Part shown: positions 52,052-60,200 of the stretch, piece by piece | Layout: every line of letters begins with the position of its first letter | How positions within the stretch are numbered: the stretch's first letter is position 1 | Origin: a virus | DNA: 64,000 bases | Virus record (IMG/VR): IMGVR_UViG_3300050821_006746 | Span: 45,142 to 109,141 of that record | Reading direction: 5' to 3' (one strand) | The notes under the pieces: generated by a model | The model's input: the letters and a program-made list of their open reading frames with translations, nothing else | What the model was told of the DNA's origin: nothing | The model's database searches: none | Position numbers and translations under genes: made by a program

Positions 52052-55000
52052 TATCAGCGACATTGGCGAAATAAAAGCTCGTGTGACCATCTCTTATGAC
52101 GGCGCGGGGATCGACGAAGCAAAGAAAGACCTCTCAAGCCTCTCGGATATCGTCGGCGGTGGACTGACAGAGAATGTAGGCACCGCGAATGAAGCACTGG
52201 CGTCGCTTGACGAGCAAATGGGCAAGAATGCGGGAAGTGCCAGCGATCTCGTCTCCTCTGTTGGCGCGATCGAAAAACCTATGCAGGCCAGCGCTGATGC
52301 CGTCTCCTCTGTCAATGAAGTCCTGGGTGAGCAGCAAGCGGCGGTAGAAAATGCTGGTACGGCACTGGAGGGCATGCAAAAGCCACTCGAAGATACGACG
52401 ACGCTCATGCAAAATGCCGCACCTCCTATGAAAACCGTTGTCGAGAATGCGACGGCAATGCAGGCACCTCTGGACGCCGCCAACACCGGCTTCGTTCAGA
52501 TGTCCGAAAGCCTCAACAACGCTGTGCCACTTATGCCTCAAATGGCGTCGGGCATAAGTGGCGTTGCTGAGGCACTTGATCCTAAAGCGCTCGGACTCAG
52601 CGCGGCCACCGATAATCTTGCGGTTTTTCAGGATGCGCTGAGCAATCCTCAGCCGTACCAACTAATCGGTGCGCATCTCGACAGCACCGGACAGAGTTGG
52701 GGTGATTTCTTCTCCTCTGTTGGAACCACCAGTGCCACATTTTCACAACAGATGATTGACAATGCTAAGGCGTCCCAGGCGTCGTTCGGCACTATATCAT
52801 CTGGTGCTCAAAGCGCAGAACAGTCATTTTATGTGGTAGGGAATCAAACCAATGCACTAAGCCAATCCATTGCCGGTATCAACACCTCTGGCGGCGTAGG
52901 AACTGCGCTTTACGGACCAGCAGATTCATGGAGCAAACTAAATGCTGGCCTGGCGAGCACGGAAGAGGGGATCAATAAACTCGGTGGCGTGGGGGCAAAT
53001 CTCTATGGCCCAGAAGTGCCCATCAATCTGGGTAGCATGTTTGATGATATATCGGGGAGCATGGGTAAAGGTTTTGGGGGCTTCGTACAGAGCTTCGATA
53101 GCTTTATGAGGCCATTGATGTACCTCCAAATGGCCGGTATGATGGTTGGCGCGGTTTCAACTGGAATTTATAATATGGCGGCTCTGGCAGAGGGGCCAGC
53201 CGCGCACTCGATCGGGTCCTTCACCGGGGCTATTGATGTGATGGGGCAGCAAGCGCAACAGACGGGGCAACAATTCTCAGAGGGTCTAGGTCAAGGCATC
53301 CTGCCGATGATCAATGCGATGAATAATGTCAGCGGCAACAGCAAAAATACTGACTTTTGGGGTGCCGTGGGTACGGGCATTGGTCAAGTGGGTAGCTTGC
53401 TCGGAACGGTTGGACAAGTTGCTGCTGGTGCGATTATGGATCTGCCGTGGCTTGCCTTTACGCCGAGCACGAATATCTCGTCTATGCCAGGCAATAACTT
53501 GATGCAGCAAGGATGGGAGGGACTGCAAAACCTCTGGGCGCAAATCACAGGAGGAAAAGAACCCTTTCCAACCCCTGGTACACCTGGATCACAGGTATCG
53601 TCAGTCCAAGCGTCAATCAATGCAGGCATCCCCGCTATGTATGCGCAAGCGAATGATCCAGGGTACCTGGCCGCTCAGGCGTACGCAAGCAGTCAGATGG
53701 GCTACGCGACACTAGGACAAACTCGCTACGATGTGTCACATCTCAGCGGTTTTGATACTGCCCCCTGGTATCAAGGCGTACCTACAGCAGCAGCGGGTCC
53801 ACTTAACTATGCACCGCAAGCGTATCAACAATCCTTAATGCCACAGATCCTCGCAACTGGTGGTGCCGGGTCCGGTCTTGACGCTGTGGACCTGAACCGG
53901 CTGTACTTTGAAGCGGCGGACGCGCGGGCTGCACTGGTTGCGCCAGAAACCCCTGGTTGTTTCCCTGCTGGCACTCCTGTCTTGCTCGCTGATGGCACTG
54001 AGAAGGCCATTGAAACTCTGCACAGTGGAGATCGAGCGCTTGCCCACGATGGCACCAAACAGGTCACTACAACGATTTTAGCACTTATCAAGCCGCCTCC
54101 AAAGCTCGTTTACAAACTGGCTTTTGACGATGGCAATACATTAACGCTGACTGATTCTCATCCTGTATCGACGGATCGGGGTTGGAAATCACTCTCACCT
54201 GATGCAACGCGAAAAGAGAATCCTGATTTTGCCGTAACAGTATTGCAGATCGGGGATCGCATCCACACGGTTGGCGGCACCTGCACACTGCTGGCAATAC
54301 AGCCATGCGAGATCGTCCAAGTCTACAACATCACGGTTGGCGAGCAGCACACGTTCTATGCTGGTGGTATCCTCGTCCACAACAAAATATCAATGACTGG
54401 TACGCAAGTTATGCAAAACGTGGCGAATACCACCGTGCCTGACATGGACATGAAGAATACCAATCTCATCCAAAGCCTGGCAAGCAACTTTACCGGAGCC
54501 GATATCTCACACACGTTCACAGCGTCGGTCAATTGGGCAGCAACAGGCGACTTAGCGCATACCTTTCAGGGTTCTCCAGGCTGGGCAACAGTCGGTGAGT
54601 TGGCACATATATTTCTGGGTGCTCCTGATTGGGCAACAGTCGGTGAGTTAGCCCACACATTTCAGGGCATTGCTAATTGGGTGGCAACGGGTGGCTTGCA
54701 ACACTCCTTTGAGGGGATTCTCAACTGGGTAGTTCCACCAGAGATTCAACACACGTTCGAGGGTATTGCTAATTGGGTGACATCGGGCGAAATGGCCCAC
54801 ACATTTCAGGGATGGGCGTCGTGGGTTGGACAGGAACTCACCCACACATTCACTGCCGTCGCGAATTGGGTGGTATCTGGGCTCTCGCAAACAGCTTCTG
54901 TGCCTGGATTCGCTGCTGGTGTTCAAAATTTCGGCGGCGGTCTCGCTGTCGTGGGTGAGTACGGGCCTGAGCTGGTGCATCTACCTCAAGGCACCAGCGT

Positions 55001-55178
55001 GTACCCGCAATCAGCAACAGGCGGCTTTTCTGGCCTCAACATGGGCAGTATCGGTGATAGTGGGCAACTCAATCTTACCATCAATCACACAACGATGCTC
55101 AATGGCAAGGTCATGGCACAAGAGACGATCCCTTTGATTGCTCCAATCCTTAGAAGCCAGATGGCGGTGCGCCGATGA
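52044..55178 (+). CDS. Tape measure protein with inserted Hint domain (1044 aa)
   Basis: GTG start overlapping the homing nuclease stop. N-terminal half is Ala/Met/Ser-rich helix with two hydrophobic stretches (LMYLQMAGMMVGAV; AAGAIMDLPWLAF). Residues 639-780 form a Hint domain: C639 in CFPAGTPVLLADGT, the SHPVSTDRGW block, and the end FYAGGILVHN with N780. Residue +1 is Lys. After it come about eight 18-residue repeats with regular W and F (ELAHTFQGIANWVATG type, about 805-950) and the terminal AVVGEYGPELVHLPQGTSVY. It sets tail length and probably enters the host membrane. Confidence 0.9.
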   Translation: MIDISDIGEIKARVTISYDGAGIDEAKKDLSSLSDIVGGGLTENVGTANEALASLDEQMGKNAGSASDLVSSVGAIEKPMQASADAVSSVNEVLGEQQAAVENAGTALEGMQKPLEDTTTLMQNAAPPMKTVVENATAMQAPLDAANTGFVQMSESLNNAVPLMPQMASGISGVAEALDPKALGLSAATDNLAVFQDALSNPQPYQLIGAHLDSTGQSWGDFFSSVGTTSATFSQQMIDNAKASQASFGTISSGAQSAEQSFYVVGNQTNALSQSIAGINTSGGVGTALYGPADSWSKLNAGLASTEEGINKLGGVGANLYGPEVPINLGSMFDDISGSMGKGFGGFVQSFDSFMRPLMYLQMAGMMVGAVSTGIYNMAALAEGPAAHSIGSFTGAIDVMGQQAQQTGQQFSEGLGQGILPMINAMNNVSGNSKNTDFWGAVGTGIGQVGSLLGTVGQVAAGAIMDLPWLAFTPSTNISSMPGNNLMQQGWEGLQNLWAQITGGKEPFPTPGTPGSQVSSVQASINAGIPAMYAQANDPGYLAAQAYASSQMGYATLGQTRYDVSHLSGFDTAPWYQGVPTAAAGPLNYAPQAYQQSLMPQILATGGAGSGLDAVDLNRLYFEAADARAALVAPETPGCFPAGTPVLLADGTEKAIETLHSGDRALAHDGTKQVTTTILALIKPPPKLVYKLAFDDGNTLTLTDSHPVSTDRGWKSLSPDATRKENPDFAVTVLQIGDRIHTVGGTCTLLAIQPCEIVQVYNITVGEQHTFYAGGILVHNKISMTGTQVMQNVANTTVPDMDMKNTNLIQSLASNFTGADISHTFTASVNWAATGDLAHTFQGSPGWATVGELAHIFLGAPDWATVGELAHTFQGIANWVATGGLQHSFEGILNWVVPPEIQHTFEGIANWVTSGEMAHTFQGWASWVGQELTHTFTAVANWVVSGLSQTASVPGFAAGVQNFGGGLAVVGEYGPELVHLPQGTSVYPQSATGGFSGLNMGSIGDSGQLNLTINHTTMLNGKVMAQETIPLIAPILRSQMAVRR
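53958..54383 (+). other. Hint (hedgehog/intein) domain within the tape measure
   Basis: Codons for C639 to N780 (142 aa). Keeps the N-terminal nucleophile Cys, a TxxH-like block at DSHPVS and the C-terminal His-Asn. The residue after Asn is Lys rather than Cys, Ser or Thr, so canonical splicing is not expected; cleavage as in BIL or pre-toxin Hint domains is more likely. No endonuclease domain is inserted. Confidence 0.85.
54520..54890 (+). repeat. Tandem tryptophan repeats in tape measure
   Basis: Codes for about eight consecutive copies of an 18-residue unit of the form (E/D)LAHTF(Q/E)GIANWVATG. At DNA level the copies around 54561, 54609, 54657 and 54753 share stretches such as CACACATTTCAGGG and AATTGGGTG. 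Such W/F repeats are a common tape-measure feature. Confidence 0.75.
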
Positions 55179-58100
55179 GCATCACATGCACCATCAGCGG
55201 CGTCTCTGTCACGGTTGGCAACGCTTCATTTAGCTTGCAAGACCCGCTTGAGAACAGATCCATCCTCACGTTTACCGTGTTGGACTCAGCAGGCACCGCA
55301 ATATACACGCGTGGACAGCCGGTCACGTTCTCAGATCCCGGCATCCTGAGTTACGTTGGCTATGTCCAATCCGACGCGCCAACCAAAGACGGTTTGGTAC
55401 TGCCGTATGTCGAACACATCGTCACCTGCATGGATGGTCAATATCTGCTCGATAAGCGCTCAAACTCAGTAAATTACCTCAACTGGATAGCGGGCAACAT
55501 CGTCGTTGACTTTGTGCGCAGAGACCTCGCGAATGAGGGCATAACGATTAGCGCTGCAATGCGTCACGACACAACAGTTAGTGACTTCAATCAGGGCAAT
55601 CTCGACGGGACGGTGGGAGCAATCAATACTACTCCTGCCACTACGCTGAATGGGGTTATAAGCACTACAGATGACGGAGATCTAGAGATAGCGGGAGCTG
55701 GTAGTAATCTCACCATTTCCGAATCAACGACAGCACAATTTGCCGCTGGTACGCTCACTAACGTTGCTGCATCGAACAATGCGCTCTCACCATCAACGGT
55801 AAGCGCCTTGTCATTCACAGCGACTTTGCCGGTGGCACTCGCCACAAACAACCTCTATATGGAAATCTGGTCGGGATCTCAGGTTGTGGGCACCAATGAC
55901 ACGCTCAATTATGACATCTGGATCAGTTCAACGTCACCAGCGTTCAATGCAGGTGTCGATCTCAATTTCAGTGATAGCACCAGCCTTAACACTTACGTGG
56001 GTCCAACCGATGACAACACCCTGGCAGCCTCGCCTACAACCGATCTTTCAGGGTACGCCAAAGACACATGGTACACGCGCTCTATCGCACTCGGCACTGT
56101 CATCAATGGCAAAACGGTCAATAGCGTGTGTGTAGCCGTGGCTGGCAACAGCGCCGGGACGTACAACATTTTCTTTAAGAATATCTATCTCGGCTCGCAC
56201 TCAGGTAGTCCATTCTTTTCGACGAGTGCCACTGCTACCCAGGTCAACCCGTCCACAGTGTTCTCTAACGCGACCTACCCCGGAACGTTGGCATCAACAA
56301 GCGTGGTACAGGCGATCAGCTCGAATACTGTGAACCGGGTTTCGTCTGCCTATTCTATCGACGCCGTGAAGCTAACAAACTCTACCTTTATCACATGGGA
56401 TTCAACCTCCCCATCCAACTCACTTGTGCAAATGTCCGTGTCCTACGATGGCAACGCATTCTTGCTCTGTACGAATGGCGCGCCGCTACCGGGTCTACCT
56501 GCCGGGTCAAACGTGGCTGGAACATCGCTCTACCTGCAAGAGATCTTCGTCACGGGTATCACACCGACCGCGTTTCCGTCCCTCTCAGCGGTGACGGTGA
56601 CGCTTACAACGGCACCCAATGCCACGAAGAGTGATGTCACAACCAGTTACGGCACCTCTGCACAGTGGAACGCAGGGACGCTCACTGGTGTGGCACCCAA
56701 CGCAAACGGGGATCTGACTTTACTCAATTCAGTACGCACATGGAACGATAACCTGATCACTAATCAGACATTTTTTCCATCGTCTGGCGGTTCGCCCACT
56801 CAGTCGGCCAGCGGTGGTACATATAACCAGATTATCCCAGGCAACGGGAGCTTCCCAGGCTTCTGGGCGCTCTCACGGATGGACTTTATTGCGGCAAGGG
56901 CGGATTTCTCCCTTGATGTTGATACAACCTTTGCCTTTTCCGGCTCAGGAACGCCCGTAGGGAAGATAGGCATTGTCTACCGTGGCACAGGGTGGTCTTC
57001 GGCTGACCAGAACTACGCCTATGTCGTGCTTGTCACCTGGACAAGCAGCCCAACCATCGAGATTGGTTACGGATCGAATAGTAGCGGAGGTTCGACTGGC
57101 ACCTACACGCTGGTCAAGAACGCCTCAGTCGCGCTTGGTACCGGCTCGAATCATCTCAAGATTGTCGTAAGTGGCAAAACGCATCAAGTCTTCTGGGCGG
57201 GATCGTCAAGCCCGATTCTCACCGCAACCGACTCAACCTATATGAGTGCGGGTCAGTTCGGCATTATCACCTACGGCGACGATGTAAGCGCGACTGAAAC
57301 ATTGACTGGCAAGTATGACAATCTGGTGGTTTCCTCGAATATCGGCACGTGGCAATCGGGTTCTGTCTCCCTGGCTGCGCTCACAACCATCGAGGGAAGT
57401 AACATCTCCTGGCTGGAAACGCTGGCTACAGGTGTCCCATCGGCCACGGCCATCGTCTCAACGAGTATCGACGGTGGCACGACTTGGAAGCCATGCACGA
57501 ACAATGCACCCATTCCCCAACTGCTAGAGGGAACAAACGTGTCGTCCCTCTCACTGATTGCGCGCATCATCTTGTTCAGTGCGACTTATGCCGCCAACCC
57601 CGTCATCGGTGGCTTGAACTGGCGCGTACTGGGCGCATTCCCAACGGTGACAGGCACGCGGGACACGGCACCGTTGGGCAATGATATGCAGATCACGCGT
57701 ACGGTCGGTAGCGGCTGGGGCAATGCGTTTGATAGCCAAACCTGGACACAGGCAGGCACAGGCGCTACAGCAGTGGCGACAGGCGAAGCGACGATCACCA
57801 ACACGACCGGGACCGTCTATATGCGGCTCGGTACGCGCACCGGGACCAACATCCAGGGCACGCACCGCTTCTCTCTCTCGTCCAGCGCGGAGACGGCGGG
57901 AATCTTTCTGCGTTACGTGGACACCAACAACTACTACGCGCTCGCTGCCACGACGAGCACAACCTCCATTCTTAAGAGACTGGCAGGCGTAACCACGACA
58001 TTGGCAAGTGTGAGTATGGCGCTGAGCATCAATACTCCGTACCAGATGCACTTTTTGACAGCAAACTCTGGGCCAGTCTCGCTCTTTGGCAATATGTGGG

Positions 58101-58180
58101 CGGATGGAAGCCTAGAACCAACGGTAAATTCACTAGGCCAGTGGAATGATAGCCTCTGGGTTATCACAGCACTTGATTAG
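55175..58180 (+). CDS. Large tail-tip / distal tail protein (1001 aa)
   Basis: ATGA overlap with tape measure. The N-terminal 140 residues (SITCTISGVSVTVGNASFSL; a hub-like beta domain with YVGYVQSDAPTKDG and DGQYLLDKRS) resemble baseplate hub or distal-tail proteins. The rest is a chain of beta-sandwich modules rich in Ser/Thr/Asn/Gly, including a jelly-roll carbohydrate-binding-like unit (FIAARADFSLDVDTTFAFSG, about 565-720) and a related one near 910-1000. Probable host-binding tail-tip component. No peptidase or glycosidase motif seen. Confidence 0.78.
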   Translation: MSITCTISGVSVTVGNASFSLQDPLENRSILTFTVLDSAGTAIYTRGQPVTFSDPGILSYVGYVQSDAPTKDGLVLPYVEHIVTCMDGQYLLDKRSNSVNYLNWIAGNIVVDFVRRDLANEGITISAAMRHDTTVSDFNQGNLDGTVGAINTTPATTLNGVISTTDDGDLEIAGAGSNLTISESTTAQFAAGTLTNVAASNNALSPSTVSALSFTATLPVALATNNLYMEIWSGSQVVGTNDTLNYDIWISSTSPAFNAGVDLNFSDSTSLNTYVGPTDDNTLAASPTTDLSGYAKDTWYTRSIALGTVINGKTVNSVCVAVAGNSAGTYNIFFKNIYLGSHSGSPFFSTSATATQVNPSTVFSNATYPGTLASTSVVQAISSNTVNRVSSAYSIDAVKLTNSTFITWDSTSPSNSLVQMSVSYDGNAFLLCTNGAPLPGLPAGSNVAGTSLYLQEIFVTGITPTAFPSLSAVTVTLTTAPNATKSDVTTSYGTSAQWNAGTLTGVAPNANGDLTLLNSVRTWNDNLITNQTFFPSSGGSPTQSASGGTYNQIIPGNGSFPGFWALSRMDFIAARADFSLDVDTTFAFSGSGTPVGKIGIVYRGTGWSSADQNYAYVVLVTWTSSPTIEIGYGSNSSGGSTGTYTLVKNASVALGTGSNHLKIVVSGKTHQVFWAGSSSPILTATDSTYMSAGQFGIITYGDDVSATETLTGKYDNLVVSSNIGTWQSGSVSLAALTTIEGSNISWLETLATGVPSATAIVSTSIDGGTTWKPCTNNAPIPQLLEGTNVSSLSLIARIILFSATYAANPVIGGLNWRVLGAFPTVTGTRDTAPLGNDMQITRTVGSGWGNAFDSQTWTQAGTGATAVATGEATITNTTGTVYMRLGTRTGTNIQGTHRFSLSSSAETAGIFLRYVDTNNYYALAATTSTTSILKRLAGVTTTLASVSMALSINTPYQMHFLTANSGPVSLFGNMWADGSLEPTVNSLGQWNDSLWVITALD

Positions 58181-58200
58181 ATCGAAAGGACATATCACTT

Positions 58201-58722
58201 ATGGGAGCAGCGACAGTTTTGGCCGAAGCGGGGACAGGAGCATCAGTCTCCTGGGCCACCGCAGAGGGCGGCGTTACCTGGAATCTGGCGGATAGTATCA
58301 CCGCGACGACGCCAGTTGCGATCCCGACAGCGACCGGGACCAATTTTTCATGGATCAAAAATCTCGTCTTGTACGTGACGGTTGCCGGTACCACGGCCTT
58401 TACCAACCGCACCGTCAAGGAATCGAGCAGTCTATCAACTGGCCTCGCGTTCTTCTTCAAAGATGTGGCCGTTGCTTCCTATGCTCAATCCGCGTCAGGC
58501 AACAGGCCGGCATCGTCAGGATCAAATGGGGCAACGCCAGCAGGTTATACAGCTATGACAACTACGGCACAGCAATGGGACAACACAAGCCACTCTTCGG
58601 GCAGCACAGGGCCAAACGGGGATATATGCGTAATCGTGGCAGGAGTAGACAATACTTACGTCGGTGGTGCAGGAAACGCAATTTCAATGAATAATGTGAT
58701 CCTATCCTACGATGAGGCATAG
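58201..58722 (+). CDS. Putative tail / virion surface protein (173 aa)
   Basis: Starts after GAAAGGACATATCACTT. Ser/Thr/Ala-rich beta protein with few charges, typical of tail appendages. No family recognised. Directly followed by the next start. Confidence 0.65.
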   Translation: MGAATVLAEAGTGASVSWATAEGGVTWNLADSITATTPVAIPTATGTNFSWIKNLVLYVTVAGTTAFTNRTVKESSSLSTGLAFFFKDVAVASYAQSASGNRPASSGSNGATPAGYTAMTTTAQQWDNTSHSSGSTGPNGDICVIVAGVDNTYVGGAGNAISMNNVILSYDEA

Positions 58723-59055
58723 ATGAAAAAAGATGTATATGCGTGGGCTGTTCTGTATCACGACGGCTCGTCCATTCAGGAATACGATCGCCCCGATGGA
58801 CACGGATTTGCCGTCGTTGACAGCGCACAAGTCAGGCGCCTCACGCTGACATCCCCTGACTGCTCACATTCCGTGGTGGTGCCCACCGGGGCTATGCCCG
58901 TCTTTTTTCGACGCAGGAGCATCGCATTGCAGCCAGGCGGTGATCCGATTCCGACTGTGCATTGCATCGGGTGGAAGCGCGAGGACAAGGCTGTTTATCT
59001 CTTCATTTCTGAGGATGGATCAACGCTGGCTACGGAAAATCTACAGGCGGTGTAA
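58723..59055 (+). CDS. Hypothetical tail-module protein (110 aa)
   Basis: Begins MKKDVYAWAVLYHDGSSIQEYD; two beta-rich halves with a Pro/Arg turn. Ends ALATENLQAV. Similar small proteins sit among tail-fibre genes in many phages. No function assigned. Confidence 0.68.
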   Translation: MKKDVYAWAVLYHDGSSIQEYDRPDGHGFAVVDSAQVRRLTLTSPDCSHSVVVPTGAMPVFFRRRSIALQPGGDPIPTVHCIGWKREDKAVYLFISEDGSTLATENLQAV

Positions 59056-59085
59056 ATTGTCACACCGCCTGTTAAAAGTTATCGA

Positions 59086-60081
59086 TCAGAATAATCGCCC
59101 GCCTTCGGGCCATTCATGGGGTAATTTGACATGTTTTCGGTAATTACATGTCGGGCATGCAAGCACCAGATTATCAGGCCAATTAGTACCGCCTCTAGAA
59201 AGTGGTATTACATGGTCAATATGATATTGTTCCAAATGTTTTTGACAGTAGTAACACTTGGATTTTTGGGCTTGCAACTTATGTTGAATATCCTGTGCGG
59301 TGTATCTTCCTGGAGCAGCAAGATAGCGAGCGCGCCTAATATGACTCGCTATTCTGACTCGTATTTTTACATCCTCTCGCTGGAAATATCGCGATCTGTA
59401 GGCTTGGTATTGCTCAGTTTCCCTCCATGCGCGATGTTTTTCTCTATAATATTCTGCTCGTTCTCTTCTGTATTGGCGAGCGTATGCTCTACTATGTTGC
59501 TTATAATGCTCAGTTGCACGCTGCTTCTTGCGCGAAAGTACCGCACGCTCAGGATTTTCTTTTCGCCAACGAGCATTCTTTGCTCGCTCTTTCGCGAGTG
59601 CATTTGGGTTGTTCCGACGAAGTTTACGATTGTATTTATTCATGCAGTCTTTGCACTTTATATACAATCCAGTTGGAGAATAACTATTCTTGCCAAAGTA
59701 TTCCAATGTTGCAGGCTTGTTTATACCACACTCAACACAAGTGAGAGTAGGAGGAGGCTCAACTTTTTGGGTTTTACGCATAAGGTCATAGTTTTTGATG
59801 CACTCTTTGCACCAGGATGTAACTCCATAAAGCCCTCGCTTGCTTTTACTGAAGTTCTCAATAGGGAAGATAAGTTTGCATTGAGTGCATCGCTTATGCC
59901 CAAGTGGAAAATTTTCAGGCGTTTTTCTAATGCGTCGATCCCTATGATACTTGTTGATACAATCTTTCCTGCAAAGATTAAAACCATCTTTTCTATGCCC
60001 ATCACGAGGGAAAAACTCAGAGGTGAGTGGCTTAAACTGCTCACACTTAGTGCAATACTTTTGGGGTATACTGGTATCCAT
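59086..60081 (-). CDS. Antisense HNH endonuclease with three zinc ribbons (331 aa)
   Basis: Three successive N-terminal zinc heads of the CxxC...CxxxC/CxxC kind (CTKCEQFKPLT; CTQCKLIFPIENF; CVECGINKPATLEYF), a long Arg/Tyr-rich basic helix (about 150-255) and a C-terminal HNH core (CYYCQKHLEQYHIDHVIPLS, LACPTCNYRKHVKLP, ending EWPEGGRLF). The ending equals that of the 20726 protein. It opposes the tail genes and is AT-richer than them. Free-standing homing-type nuclease. Confidence 0.9.
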   Translation of the reverse strand: MDTSIPQKYCTKCEQFKPLTSEFFPRDGHRKDGFNLCRKDCINKYHRDRRIRKTPENFPLGHKRCTQCKLIFPIENFSKSKRGLYGVTSWCKECIKNYDLMRKTQKVEPPPTLTCVECGINKPATLEYFGKNSYSPTGLYIKCKDCMNKYNRKLRRNNPNALAKERAKNARWRKENPERAVLSRKKQRATEHYKQHSRAYARQYRRERAEYYREKHRAWRETEQYQAYRSRYFQREDVKIRVRIASHIRRARYLAAPGRYTAQDIQHKLQAQKSKCYYCQKHLEQYHIDHVIPLSRGGTNWPDNLVLACPTCNYRKHVKLPHEWPEGGRLF

Positions 60082-60166
60082 AGTAAGGCTCCAATCCTTG
60101 CTATCAGCCAGGGGGTGTTACCAGCACCGCTCTGGTACCACATTATTACCCCTCAATTATACCATG
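60079..60166 (-). promoter_or_regulatory. Extended -10 promoter and conserved stem-loop leader of nuclease gene (copy B)
   Basis: Minus strand TGgTATAAT (hexamer 60161-60156). Outer stem CCAGAG/CCCTGG (60135-60130 with 60113-60108, one mismatch), inner GGTG/CACC with loop CTGGTAA. A second hairpin ATAG-c-AAGG...CCTT-a-CTAT encloses the ribosome site TTGGAG and covers the AUG. Same architecture as copy A. Confidence 0.8.
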
Positions 60167-60200
60167 AAGCAGCCTCTAGAGCAAGTTTAGGGGGTGTTTT

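Noticed and set aside
53958-54383. Classical splicing intein
   Set aside because: Residue after the terminal Asn is Lys, and no homing endonuclease domain is inserted, so cleavage is more likely than splicing.
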